Part shown: positions 43,539 to 57,176 of the stretch, piece after piece
Numbering within the stretch: the first letter of the stretch is position 1
Layout of the letters: each line of letters begins with the position of its first letter
DNA from: Epiperipatus broadwayi
Lineage: Eukaryota > Onychophora > Udeonychophora > Euonychophora > Peripatidae
Direction of reading: 5' to 3'
Length of the DNA: 64,000 nt
Assembly: GCA_028023455.1 (NCBI GenBank)
Contig: JAQFVV010000013.1
Coordinates: 8,402,411 to 8,466,410 of the forward strand
Made by a program: the position numbers and the translations under genes
Notes under the pieces: generated by a model
Told to the model about the DNA's origin: nothing
What the model saw: the letters and a program-made list of their open reading frames with translations, nothing else
Databases searched by the model: none

Positions 43539-46461
43539 GTAATATATCTTTGACTTAATATTTGTTAGAAAACATAAGAATATGAAATATGATTCTATAA
43601 TGATAGATTTATTTAAAAAATTTAAACTTTTATTATCATTTTAAAATATTAATGTTCTTTATAATTTTTCAAATTTTATGTGGTCAAAATAACATTATTA
43701 TATATGTGTGTAACAAAATCTAATTATCAGTGTTTTATAATGGGACTCTTCTTGTTTAATAGTAGCTTAAGCTTTTTGCTTAGAATACTTTCAATGTTGT
43801 CACAGTATATTTGTGGCTCATCGTAAAGATGATATGAAAATATCAAAAGTGCTCAAAATAAGAGTTTTTAGCTACTACAAAATAAGATTTTTTAATAACT
43901 AATTCAGAATATTCTATAAAATACTATTTTACTTCTCTCTCTCTATATATATATATATTGTGATCTACACAAACAGATCACATATAGGCTATTTAACTTT
44001 TGTCAAGGATAAATTGGCTGTTTAATAAAGCATGTAAATATTTTGTTTTGGAAAAAAAAATTAAAAAATTAATTTAAAACATTTAATTAATCTTAAATTA
44101 AAGAATACATTGTTACATTTGTTTTCAAAAAGAAAAAGAGGTAAATAAATTTTAAAAAAAGACAGAAACAAAGATACATATATATTTTTAATCAAAGAGT
44201 ATTTTATTTAGGGAAGATAATAAGATTTAATTAGTGGCAAATTCAGATTAATGTAGAATTGTATTGTTGTTTTCCTAATGTAACCAGAATTAAAAATAAA
44301 AGAAATTAATTAAAAGATAAACCAGAAATGCATATGATGCTGATGGTTGGACTGTATCTGAATGATTAAAAAATATCTTTCAAAGAATAATGACAGAGCA
44401 TAGTTAAAAAAAGTTTTTAAGATTTTAAAAGTTAGATATATAGTGGATTCACAAACTATGCAATGTTTTGTTCTAAGTCCCTCTCAAATACAAATGTATG
44501 TAGCATGTAATAGCTCACATTTCATTGGTAAATTTTGATTAGCACAAAATGCATATTGTTTATTAAACTACAAATGTACAGTACTTTTCAACACACACAT
44601 TTAACACAAATTCTTATATATATATATAGTATGCATATATAAATTAAGATTATAGTATAAACAAAATTTTAAAATTATAATGTAATTATTAATAGTAATC
44701 TGAGGGGATACATTTACATATATTGTACTGTGTCTATTTATTGATTTACTGAAACAAATAATGATATATATATATATAAACTTATTTTATTGCATTTTAT
44801 TTTTTAAAAGTAAATAGTGAAATTTCTGACTTTCATCATAATTAAATATACTTTGGGCAATATTCTTTTTTTTCCTATAACTTTTTTCTCTAATAGAAAC
44901 ATAATAGACTAGTCTCTTTATACAAAACTATGCTCTCTAACTGCTTTGATGTTTTAAGTTAGTATTTTTCTAAAATTTTGTAAAACTTTTAATATTATGC
45001 TTAGAAAATATTTTATTATGCAAAATATTATACATAAATTTATTATTAATAAAAAGTTTATTATTAACGTAAAATTTGGAAAGGAAAATGATTAAAATGT
45101 ATGTGCTTTTATATTCAGTGTTTTGAGATGTAATGTAAAATATATTTATAAATTTTTATTTTTTAAACATGATTGCATATAGTGCTCAGAAATAGAAAAT
45201 GGTTGCTCATACATTGTAAAGTATTTTAAATTTTCAAATTTTAATGCTTTTTTGTTGTTTATTTACATTTTTTATTGCATAGCATATAATTGAAATTATA
45301 TATTTTGATGCAGTGTAATTCATGCCTTCATTGTATATTAATTTTTTAAAAAAGCAAAGAAAGTGTTGTCAGTGCAATAAAGTAAACCATTATACAATGA
45401 GGGATAGTACTTGTCAATATAATCTCCCTTACATTAATGAATTGCCACAGCTGCTGTTTAATTACATTCATTATGCATTGCTGAATTAAAGGTGTGTGTT
45501 CATTCTCATCTTCCATCATGTAGCACCTATAAAGAAGAAGAGTGTGCCCTAAACCTAATCATATTCAGATCCAAATTAAAGCCCATTATTATTGAAAGAT
45601 ATTTGTCATTGTCACAAAATTTTTCCAAAATATGTCAATATTTTATATGCTTCCATAAAAAAGTCAAAAATTGTTTATCAACTAATTTATTAATATCTGT
45701 CAAATAAAGTTAAAACTATGAAATGTGACTATTATAATCTATTGCTGCCAATATAGGAATCCATCTGTTAAACTATATTTTCAGCATTGAATATCATCAA
45801 ATAGTGAGCTCAGCCAATAAATTATGTAACTAAAATAAAATGAAACATTTAATTTTTTAAAACAGAAAGTAATTAAAGCATTTACAATTGTAAAGAAACT
45901 GTGCTAAGACTTTTTTTTTGTTTCAAATATTAATATTTTTTTTGGAAAGACCTAAAGAGTGTAATTGCATATGTTTTCTTTTTCAATTTCTGTAAATATT
46001 ATGCATCATGTAACGAATTATTAATTTGCATTAATATTCTTGTAATGCAATCCAAAGTTGAGATATTAATCAGGCTTGAGAAGACATAATAATCAGACTG
46101 GGGATGGGTTTATATACCTGTTTGATGTGCCAACTGCCTTTCTGTATATATTTTTTATTGTATCATTATTATGTTATTTATATTATAAAACTTGTTTAAT
46201 ATTGATTAGCTTTTACTAAACATGCTAAATAGTAAAATAAAATGTTTGTTGAGTTTATAAGTTGCCTATGTTCTATTAAACATATTCTTGCAAGTCACAA
46301 ATAATAAAATTAATTGATTCTGAGCTATTTTCTTAGGCTCTCTGAGATTGAAAGGAATTATGGTTTTCCTCTGGGTTTATGACTATTCTGATATATATCG
46401 AGGTGGCACCATAGACTCTATTGACATGATAGGTCTGGAATATTTGAAAATATATCCATAA
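43539..46461 (+). other. presumed MAO intron E-F, nothing recognised
   Basis: AT-rich sequence with simple (AT)n and CT/AT microsatellites, for example CTCTCTCTCTATATATATAT near 43936. No coding exon was seen. If the gene continues downstream this intron exceeds 20 kb and includes all later features. Confidence 0.5.
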
Positions 46462-48559
46462 TGAAGCAATGGATCTGAAGTCCGATCCATGCTTCACAGC
46501 CTTCTATAAACTTAGTTAGTATTATAGACCTGAAGTAAGTTTATAGTCCAATATCAGCAGGGTTTTGCATTGAAACTAAAATTAATTATGTTTATATAAT
46601 TTGTATTTGCATTTAACTATTTCATTTTAAATAAATTCCATTTCAAGATTAAATTTCTGTTAATAAAAATTACTTGTCAAACCTATTAGTCAAACATATA
46701 TATATGTCAAGTGTATATATATGAGTTAATGCAAAATTCTGCTGAAATAAAATGCTTATTTTAAAAGTGCTTATTTTATTAAAAGAAATAATAATATAGT
46801 TTTTCTTGTTAAAATATGTGTATGATTTATTTTGAGATAAGCCCACCAACATTTTCTAAAGGAATGTATGTTTTAATTAGTGAGCCCATTCAAGTCAAAT
46901 TAAAGATGGCCTTCTCTTTCTTTTTTAATTAATAAAATTCAAAGTTTAAAGAAAGAAATTTAGAATAAACATGTAAGTTATTTTTTTTAGAAAGTGTTAC
47001 TTTGAAACAAAGGAATGAGGAGGGGCTTATCAAGATCTAAGATCATACAAACAATAGAGGGTAGCTTACAAAAAAATGTATAAATAGGAGAGTGAACAAA
47101 AGACTAGATTATTCAGAGTTTTCTTGCTGGCATTGAGATGTTCTTTTTGGAAATGATTTTCAGATTTCCCTTTTGAGATTTCATTCAGATTTCTCTTGGG
47201 AGAACTCTTGCAGATTTTGCTTTTGCTTGTTGAGATGGTATTCCAAAAAGTTATACAACTGTCGTCTTTAAAATCATGGAGAAGTTTGAACATGCTCAAG
47301 CTAAAAGTCATATGAATTTGATGGATTCTACTATGCTTGGCTAGGCAAATAAATAGTTTTGCCTATCGCCGAGGTTCCTAAATACCATCAAAATGCCTTA
47401 GTATCCAGTCAATAGTCATCTGAACTCTGTGCCATGTTTGTAGGACTTTTCATAAAAGCATGCTATGTATATTCATTTTCCTTGTTCGGACAAATTACTA
47501 TCGACGCTCGGATCAAGCCACGAATGCCGTAGGAAACATGACCAAGGAACCAGGACAGTAATCATATTTCTCCTCCATTGAATTATTTACTTTCTGCCCT
47601 TTTGTTCATACCTTTCTTAATTGAATTATATTTTGAATTGTTTATTTAATGATATTTGTAATGTAACCATTTTTATTAGACTAGTCTTAAATATATATAT
47701 ATATGATCATTTATCTATATTTAACCTTTTTTCCTTCACTATTCTTCATTACTAACATGTGTAAATATTTTGTATTCCATTGCGGTTAAGTTTAAAATTA
47801 ATTTTTTTCATTTAAAATCTCTTTCCAATTTTATTTATGTTTCTAAATTCCATACGAGTAAGTTTCCTTTGTTTGCCAACTTGATCTCCTCGATAACGCC
47901 TCTTTTGTTCGCCAGTAGCTTATTATGTATATCTGATTTAGCTATATACGTTTTAAATAATTTTTAAACTGTGTTTTTAGCGCAAAGCAATTAGAAAATG
48001 CTTTGGAAAAGATTTTTACTATTGTACTTTATCGAGGAGATTCGAGTTGACAATTTTATTAAAATTGGGAAGAAAAGACTTAGACTGCAAAAATATTATA
48101 TCGCTTAATCTGTTTTCGTTGTCTAATTAGTTTTCATGAATTTAGGGGAATAGCGGAGGCCATTAAATCATTATTATTTTAAAGTCATTAATTAAATATC
48201 TTATTTAACTAACAAGCTTGAGTTCGCTAATTTTATTCTAATGCTTTATGTTACTTTTCCAATGATCCAGGCATGCAAAACACATGTTTCTTAGTACTTT
48301 TATTGCACATTTAACTATTTAGCTCCGTAGGTGTTCCCGTCCATGTCTCTACCTCTGTTGCTAAGCTTTGTGGCCGGATGAAAATTAATTTATGTATGGC
48401 TCAGATAATATTGTTGGTTTGTCGTTAGCCTCGAGAATAGGCGAATAGAGCAGAGGTCATAGTATTCTTGATTTAATATCTCACGTATGGGTGGCCTCAA
48501 GGTACTTTTTCCTAGTATTCGAACTGGGTTAAACCAACATACATCATCTGGCTATCACA
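46462..48559 (+). repeat. 5' LTR (about 2.1 kb)
   Basis: It starts TGAAGCAATGG and ends CTATCACA. It contains a 257-bp block (about 47358-47615) absent from the 3' LTR. Confidence 0.85.
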
Positions 48560-48574
48560 GTAAAAAAATTTTTT

Positions 48575-48603
48575 TCCGCATTTTGGCGAACAACGTGGGC
48601 CGT
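48575..48603 (+). promoter_or_regulatory. primer-binding-site-like sequence
   Basis: TTGGCGAACAACGTGGGCC lies about 20 bases inside the 5' LTR end. The TGGCGA.CAACGTGGG form is typical of tRNA primer sites in long-LTR elements, although the spacing from the LTR is larger than usual. Confidence 0.5.
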
Positions 48604-51180
48604 ATTTCATTTTTTTTTGGAAATATAAGTATATATAGATGTAAAAAAAGTTTTCTCCGAGTTTGTCGCAGTGGGATGTATGTCATTTTTTTTTAAAAAA
48701 AAAATTAGTACCCTGGAAGTGTGTTTTTAGTTTAATATATTTATATAAAAATATATGTATAATTTTTCCGAGTTTTGTTTCCTAATGTGAGCCAAATGTC
48801 ATTTTTTAAAATTAATTAACAAGTTAAATGTGTCATAAAGTAAAAATTTTTTTCCCCCGAGTTTAGTATATATATGAAATGAATAATTTACAGTTAAAAA
48901 AGTTAACACTCCGTTAGTTTTTTTTTTTTGTGATTATAAAATGAGATTTTAGAGTTATAGCAAATTTTTTTTACCCTAATGAGTAGTTTTGTCATGGCCA
49001 GTTCGCCATATTGTTATTTGTCGTATAAAGTATATGTCAAATATATACCCACCCGCCCTCCCTTAAAATAGCTTTTGTACTTTATGTTACTTTAGTACTG
49101 CTTAAACATGAGACTTTTTGAAGTAATAATGTTTTTCGAATTATAGTATATATGGTAGTGTTAATATTTTAGTAAAAAGTACAAATAGATAATAGAATTT
49201 TTTTTCCCGTTTGTATAAATTTTTGTAAAGAGCTAAGAGATAACATTTTTCCGTTAATAGAAATTTTTTTTGAGATCTAAGTTTTGATAAGTTCTAATTA
49301 ACACGTGTTAACATACGATGTTAGCAAATATTTTTTTCACTTTCTCTGCGTTTTCTTTCTTTATATGAATAATTTTAATCATGCAAAATTTTTTTTTCAC
49401 TTTTAAATATTTTGAAATTACGTTTCCGTGCAAACAATATATATAAAATAAATTTTGTTTCAATAATAGCAAACTTAATTTCCAACTTTATAAAAAGTAA
49501 ATGTGTATGTTCGTTTTAATAAAGATATATATGTAAGATATATTTTTGTATAACATATATGTCAGCCATCTTTAGTTAAGATTTTTTTTTCTCAATTCGG
49601 ATTATGCTATTGAATCATTTATTGAGTAACCGTTAGGTGAAGACTCCTTTGAGTAACCATTAGGTGAAGCCCTTGTTTTTTAGTGATCGTTTTTGGTGAA
49701 GACCCCCTTAGTAACTGTTTAGGTGAAGACCTTTTACACTTTAGAGTTTAGGATTGCTGAGTAGCCTGAAATAATAGGTCTACGTCTGCAATCATTGCTT
49801 CTTTGTCATAGTTGCGACCAGCGTTTACTAGCCTGAAATAATAGGAGTATGCAGTCTGCAATATGACAAATCGTCTAATAAAATCATGTACATGATAATA
49901 AAAAAAATATTTGTATAGGTATATCTGTTTGTATATTTATATGTAGTCATATATATGCTTATTTAATGTCGTACATATTCATATATATGGGTGTATATGG
50001 TATACACTTCATTATAGTTCGGTAAAACCCGTTTTTATATAAATGTTTTTTTAAACAGTTTTTGATCTCAATGCATTTTCTGTAAAATTGCTTGATAATT
50101 GTTAATCTATTTCGGGTTGTGACCAAAATGGTAGTTGGTTTCGATTCCAGGTTCATAATTCGGAGTGGCGGTTTTCATGGGATTTTATTTTATTTTTTTT
50201 TTGTGTATATTTTGTTTTGTTAATCGTGCTTTAGGCTGTTTAAATTGATTTTTTTTGTGTGTTTTGACCAAAATGGTAACTGGTTTCGAACCCAGGTCAG
50301 ACAAATTACTTTAGCATTTACTTATTCATGCAGAGATTTTTTTTTAAAAGTGAAAATCAAAATAAATTGTAATCGCGTTAAACTTTATAAACCTTATCAA
50401 TGTGTGCTTGGGTCATTATCCATTAATATGTATATTTGATATGGCCATTGTCTTGTTGACTGGCGCCCCCATCAAATAAATTTGTCGGCAAATGCAATCT
50501 CTCATATCGGAATACAAATAAACAAACCATAGGAGGTAGATGATCAAAATAAAAAAATGTATGCGTAGTGAACCAAAATAATTTTTAAACATCACTTATG
50601 TATATTTTTGCTCACATATTCCTTGATATATATATATACTTGTATATTAATGTAAATGCATTTTTTAGTTGTTTCAGGTGTCAAAGAAAACTAGGTCAAG
50701 CTGTAAGTGGGTTATTTTAATTATAATAACATAGCAGTGACATATAAATGAAATATAGAAATAAATAAAGTGAGGAGAATAGTATGTAGTATAGTTATTA
50801 AAAACAGACACGGCAGGATTTTATATATTTTTTTTATGTACAAACAGATACATATAGTCATAGGTTTAAGATAGGACCTTATTGGGTAGGCAAAGTTAAT
50901 TTCTGAAAACATAAATAAAACAGATAGTTATATAAAAAGAAAGAACTTAGAATACTGACTTATTTTAGAAAGAAGTAAAAATTTTTTTGATATACAGAAG
51001 GATATAGCTCCTAGATACACGTGATATAATATACTTATCTAGTTTATAAAAGACTAAAATACGTTTTACAAATAAGGTGGGATTGTTATATAACAAAATA
51101 GCCAATATTAGGCAAAAATGGAGAACAGAAGAGAGGCGAAGTTTATAGGTCAATATGTACTCATAGTGACCAAAAATACA
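48604..51180 (+). other. T-rich leader of the LTR element
   Basis: About 2.6 kb without coding capacity. There are many T runs before G or C (TTTTTTTCCG, TTTTTCACT). A short repeat, GAGTAACCGTTAGGTGAAGA, recurs about four times between 49624 and 49735. AGCCTGAAATAATAGG occurs twice (about 49760 and 49830). ACCAAAATGGTA with GGTTTCGA occurs twice (about 50123 and 50268). Confidence 0.6.
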
Positions 51181-51182
51181 AT

Positions 51183-51986
51183 TTGGAAGATCTCATCAAA
51201 GAAATGAGAGACGAAGACAAAATGATGATGAACATGTTCCAAGAATTCATGAATATTACATCGCAAAGATTGAACTGTTTGGAGGCACATATGGAACTCT
51301 ATCAAGAACAGAGTATTGTAACAGAAGCATCACCAGAAGATGATACTCAAAAACAAGACGACACTGATATGAAATCCTACACTGATATGAAATCCTCGAG
51401 TGATTATGAAACAGACGAAGCCACTCACTAGTTGGACTTCTCTGGACAAATGAATGAGGATAGTAAAAAAAACGATCAACAACTGTTGAACCAAATCCAG
51501 GCGCAACAAGGCAGTGAAATCTTTACTGCAACAGTAATCAATACTATAACTCCTGTGGCAAAGATTAGCAACATAAAATGTTTTAGAGAAGAACTGGGTG
51601 GGAACCCTAGACACCACCTAGATAGCTTGAAAATCTGTCTCAAAGTCCAGAACATGACTGAGCAAGAAAAGAAGGCAAGGGAAAAATTAAGATGTACGGC
51701 TCGGCATCGCAAGAATCGAAACCGGCAATATAAATTCAGGAAAGGAAACAAAGCATGGCTAACAGACCTTAGGCCAAGTAGTAAATTGTGGAGGAAAGTT
51801 AAAAAGTTTTTCCCAATATATAAAGACCCTCACGCATTAAAAGAAGAGTGTGGAGTAAGTGTTTTGTTTTGGAAAAATAATCTCAGCCTAAAAGGAGAGT
51901 ATAATATTAGAAACAGAAACTTAAAACCTTATGTACCACCGGACCCTGGAAAATTTAGAAAGAAAAAGATAAATATAACTTGTTAG
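51183..51986 (+). pseudogene. gag start fused to integrase tail, with in-frame amber stop
   Basis: One reading frame of 268 codons is split by a single in-frame TAG at 51429-51431. The first part starts MEDLIKEMRDEDKMM and has an acidic tail with a duplicated TDMKS. The second part contains IKCFREELGGNPRHHLDSL, a gag-like block, and then directly KARHRKNRNRQYKFRKGN-type and KVKKFFPIYKDPHALKE residues. This is the integrase C-terminal domain (AR...R........F..G..VW.........K..KKF.P.Y.GP). It therefore spans a large internal deletion. It might still be translated by readthrough, but no catalytic domain remains. Confidence 0.7.
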
Positions 51987-52211
51987 ACTAAAAACAACAC
52001 GGACTCAATTTAAGATACAGGAGATTGAATTATGGATAAACCGTTAGTTATATAATAAAAGAAAGAAAGACTGTTAGTCAGTAACAAATTAAATATTACA
52101 GTAAATAAAGAGTAGGCTTGAACTCACCTGGCACAAAATTTTTACCTCTGACCTGAAGCAACAGCATTTTTTTTTTAACATTTTTTTTTTTGCTCACTAA
52201 CTATTGGGAAA

Positions 52212-54029
52212 TAAAGCAATGGATCTGAAGTCCGATCCATGCTTCACAGCCTTCTATAAACTTAGTTAGTATTATAGACCTGAATTAAGTTTATATTCCA
52301 ATATCAGCAGGGTTTTGCATTGAAGCTAAAATTAATTACGTTTATATAATTTGTATTTGCATTTAACTATTTCATTTTAAATAAATTCCATTTCAAGATT
52401 AAATTTCTGTTAATAAAAATTACTTGTCAAACCTATTAGTCAAACATATATATATGTCAAGCATATATATATATGAGTTAATGCAAAATTCTGCTGAAAT
52501 AAAATGCTTATTTTATTAAAAGAAATAATAATATAGTTTTTCTTGTTAAAATATGTGTATGATTTATTTTGAGATAAGCCCACCAACATTTTCTAAAGGA
52601 ATATATGTTTTAATTAGTGAGCCCATTCAAGTCAAATTAAAGATGGCCTTCTCTTTCTTTTTTAATTAATAAAATTCAAAGTTTAAAGAAAGAAATTTAG
52701 AATAAACAAGTAAGTTATTTTTTTTAGAAAGTGTTACTTTGAAACAAAGGAATGAGGAGGGGCTTATCAAGATCTAAGATCATACAAACAATAGAGGGTA
52801 GCTTACAAAAAAATGTATAAATAGGAGAGTGAACAAAAGACTAGATTATTCAGAGTTTTTTTGCTGGCATTGAGATGTTCCTTTTGGAAATGATTTTCAG
52901 ATTTCCCTTTTGAGATTTCATTCAGATTTCTCTTGGGAGAACTCTTGCAGATTTTGCTTTTGCTTGTTGAGATTTTATTCCAAAAAGTTATACAACTGTC
53001 GTCTTCAAAATCATGGAGAAGTTTGAACATGCTCAAGCTAAAAGTCATATGAATTTGATGGATTCTACTATGCTTGGCTAGGCAAATAAATACCTTTCTT
53101 AATTGAATTGTTTTATTTAATGATATTTGTAATGTAACCATTTTTATTAGACTAGTCTTAAATATATGTGTGATCATCTATCTATATTTAACCTCTTTTT
53201 CCTTCGCTATTCTTCATTACTAACATGTGTAAATATTTTGTATTCCATTGCGGTTAAGTTTAAAAGTTAATTTTTTTCATTTAAAATCTCTTTCCAATTT
53301 TATTTATGTTTCTAAATTCCATACGAGTAAGTTTCCTTTGTTTGCCAACTTGATCTCCTCGATAATGCCTCTTTTGTCACCAGTAGCTTATTATGTATAT
53401 CTGATTTAGCTATATACGTTTTAAATAATTTTTAAACTGTCTGTTTTTAGCACAAAGCAATTAGAAAATGCTTTGCGAAAGATTTTTGCTATTGTACTTT
53501 ATCGAGGAGATTCGAGTTGACAATTTTATTAAAATTGGGAAGAAAAAACTTAGACCCCAAAAATATTATATCGTTTAATCTGTTTTCATTGTCTAATTAG
53601 TTTTCATGAATTTAGGGGAATAGCGGAGGCCATTAAATCATTATTATTTTAAAGTCATTAATTAAATATCTTATTTAACTAACAAGCTTGAGTTCTCTAA
53701 TTTTATTCTAATGCTTTATGTTACTTTTCCAATGATCCAGGCACGCAAAACACATGTTTCTTAGGACTTTTATTGCACATTTAACTATTTAGCTCTATAG
53801 GTGTTCCTGTCCATGTCTTTACCTCTGTTGCTAAGCTTTGTGGCCGGATGAAAATTAATTTATGTATGGCTCAGATAATGTTGTTGGTTCGTCGTTAGCC
53901 TCGAGAATAGGCGAATAGGGCAGAGGTCATAGTATTCTTGATTTAATATCTCGTGTATGGGTGGCCTCAAGGTACTTTCGCCTAGTATTCGAACTGGGTT
54001 AAACCAACATGCATCATCTGACTGTCACA
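52212..54029 (+). repeat. 3' LTR (about 1.8 kb)
   Basis: It starts TAAAGCAATGG (TG mutated to TA) and ends CTGTCACA. It lacks a 257-bp block present in the 5' LTR. The deletion joins AATAAATA to CCTTTCTT, with ATA shared at both breakpoints. Confidence 0.85.
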
Positions 54030-57000
54030 ATAGTAATTATGTGAAGAGTTGCAATCATGTAGCCAATGTTTGCATTAGATTCTGTATCATATAAAGATCT
54101 AGTCTGATCATCATAATTGTAATAAATGATTAAAATTATTTTGCACCTTCTTCTAGGTAGTATCCATAGGTTTGTAGAATAATCCTGAATGAGTAGACTG
54201 TTATAATATATATATATATGGTTAGTCCATCATATGGATAACTTTGATCTGATGTTTGCAAATATGGATGAAATTTTTTTTTAAAAAAGTCAAATTAAAA
54301 GCATTACTTTTTAAAGTACCTAGTTCTGTAATGTAGGTCATAATATTTGAGTAAAATGATTCAGATATTACAAATGTTTCAACTTTTTCTGTAGTAACTT
54401 TTGATAGAGGTTGTCCTGAACATTCAGACATTGTTGTAAAATGTTGTCACTATTTTAAAAACTAGATGTAAGTGCCTAAAACTTTATTGTGAGATTCATG
54501 GATGCAAATAATAAACAAGTAGTTGGATGAAGTGGAAACATCTGTAAGAAATAATTATTGTATATTGTTCCATAAATTTGTAAAGGATGTTCATACACAA
54601 AATTTATGTTTTAAGTTTATGAATATAACTGATGTTGGAAATATCCTTACTGTTATATAAAGTATATATTCCAGAATGTCCCTTGAAGGAAACAACAATT
54701 TTATATTTGCTCTATGATGAGCCAGATAGTAGATTATTGTGTGATCCGTCTAATGTTCATAAATATATGTTATATAAATTTATAAATATTAGATGATTAA
54801 CATTATTAGTATTAATAGGTGTTAATATGTCCAAAACATTATACAGAGTAAAAATATTTTACTGATTAATATTTATAACTGAAGCATTGAAATGTATAGA
54901 ATGATGACACTACAATCCTTTTGAAATAAAATCCTTTTCTCTCTCTCTATATATATATATATTGCACCGGATTGATTTCCAATTGAATGGTTTTGTTAAA
55001 ATTTTTTATTATTATATAATAATAAAAAAAAAAAACATACGTGTATTAAAACATATACTCTGTTATATTTAAATAGGGCATTTTAATTTTTGTTTATAGA
55101 ATTGATTTATTTTAAAATAGTTTACTTTCACTGCCTGTTTTAATCAATTTGATTAAAAACAGGCAAGCTTGCTAATTATATATTCCTGTTGCTTTTATTT
55201 TAATCATTTTTAAAGTTAATTCTAAAAAGCGGAGATTTAATTGTGTTGTCGTTTTTGTTTCAATAATCCCTGGTTGGAATTCTTAAATTAGATTGAGCGG
55301 GAAATTAATATTTGCCCTGCCTGAGATATAGAATTAGAGACTAATGAAAGTTTTTCACGGGAAATGTAGCGAGGCAAGGATGCCCGCCAATTTTTTTAAA
55401 GGAGAGATATAAAAAATATTCCAGTAGACACTTGGATTATCGCCTGCTGAGAGTTATACCGTTTTGGGTAGCAGTTCGGACATTTAATTCCTGCTAAAAA
55501 CTTAAACAATTATCGACAAACTTCATTACTGGGCAAGATGTCAAAATCTACCGCTATGAGTTTTGCCATCATCAGAATGTCTTGCTAATTTAAACAAAGG
55601 ACGGACCCATGCCTGCCAGCTCTCCTTCAGTCATGCCATGAGCCTCTAAAATAAACACTGCCTCTACCTTGCCACTGTCAAAGGACCTGAAAATGGACTA
55701 AAGATAAACGTGCGCACTCTATGCGAACTGTGCTTTATCGTAAGATGAAATTTTCTTTTATTCTTTCCAGGGTAAATTTCTTTTCATTAAATCTCCGCTC
55801 AATCTAATTATAAATCTGTATTCATAAATTAATATTTAACTTCATATTGATTAGCTATATTTATTCTCTTTTATTGTACTTTGCCGTGTGTCTTGGAATC
55901 TTAGTTTTAAGATTCCAAGTTTGCTTTCAGTTGTTGTTTATTGGAGAGTGACATGTGAGTTTTTCTAATTTTATGCCTAACTTTTACTAAATGCTTTGGC
56001 AGTCATGTATATTTTGAATGCTTACCTGTAATTATTTTAGTAGCCCGAATTAATTTTAAATACTGTGTTTGCGCTTTTGCAAACCACCAAATCTTTTGGC
56101 TGGTGACTTTATTTTCATAGTCTTCATTTCTTATATCTCTGAAAGCGGAAACTATAATTGTTTTTGCTTTGTAATTTTTTAAGCCGCCAGCAGGAAGACA
56201 ATATTTATCCCTTTTGTAAATTACAGGTGAGAGAGACTTTCGCTGCTAAAGTATTTATAGCTTTCCTATTTTCGTACTCATGTGCACTCTCCAATAGATT
56301 TATTTTGTATTTACTTGTATAGCTGAAAATTTATCAGAGCGTGTACTCACAACTTGTGTCATAAATTTATTTTTTAATTATAATTATTGGTAATTCATTT
56401 TCTTTAAATGCTGGGGCAGACGTAACTGATTTTCTATTGATTTACTTGTCTCCTATTGAGACCTTTAATTCTTAGATTAGTTTTCGCCAATCGTTTGGTT
56501 GGGGATTCACCAGTCTTAATTGTTTGTTTTCTTTTCATTTTCAATCATATTTTGCGGTTGTTCTTGAGGCAAATCAGTCACCTTTATTTTAAACGTATTA
56601 ATAGGTGCAGCTTCTACCAACAGATGACATTCGTGGGCCGACACATTTTGCGGACCTCGGAAAGCTCGCCGGCACTGGTTTCGTTGATTTGTTTTGGGAA
56701 TGTATTGTTCAAGTATCTGAAAGTGAAAACCAATGTTTTGGTGAATCTTCTGCTGAATGAAATTGTTTCCTCCCTATAGAATTCGTTATTAGAGAGTCAG
56801 TAAGTCTGCTAGAGCAATGTGTTTAGTCTTTCTAGTACATGCCTGAGATAACCCTATTGATTTTCATGTAAACTTTTTCTTACAAGTTATTTTGCTCTTA
56901 AATAAAAGTTTAAAATTTGTTTAAATTTAATTTGGCTGACATTTGTCTTTGTGCTTTGCTTTCTCAGTTGTCTAAACAATATTTAAGATATCTTGTTTCT

Positions 57001-57060
57001 CCCTGAGTTTAGTCCGGCGCATTTTGGTTCGCATATCCTGTCCACCCTTAAAATACATGT
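54030..57060. other. unrecognised stretch with small hairpins
   Basis: No exon or element was identified. GCCTGTTTTAATCA...GATTAAAAACAGGC (about 55132-55165) and CTTGGAATCTTA...TAAGATTCCAAG (about 55894-55920) are short hairpins. GCGGAGATTTAAT (about 55229) and TTAGATTGAGCGG (about 55288) are both mirrored in one block at about 55784-55811. From 55190 to 57060 base composition is less AT-rich, and a + strand frame of 107 codons (56456-56779) is open but unrecognised. Confidence 0.45.
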
Positions 57061-57176
57061 CTAGTTGATGTGATGTGATGTATTATGGCTTCTCCTTAAA
57101 CGAAGTCAAGAATATCTCAGCAATTATGCCCAGATAAACCTGTTAGCCACTTTATTTTACATTCCCCACTCTAAAT

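Larger units (their letters stand above)
46462..54029 (+). mobile_element. long-LTR retrotransposon, deletion derivative
   Basis: Two direct repeats (46462-48559 and 52212-54029) flank a 3.65-kb interior. A primer-binding-site-like TTGGCGAACAACGTGGGCC lies just inside the left repeat, and a purine-rich TTGGGAAA lies just before the right one, so the element is in + orientation. The only coding region (51183-51986) joins a gag start to an integrase tail. Protease, RT, RNase H and the integrase core are missing. The two LTRs are very similar apart from one deletion, suggesting a relatively recent insertion. Confidence 0.85.

Noticed and set aside
56456-56779. 107-codon + strand ORF
   Set aside because: Composition is rich in Leu, Phe and Ile as expected by chance in AT-rich DNA, with no motif seen.
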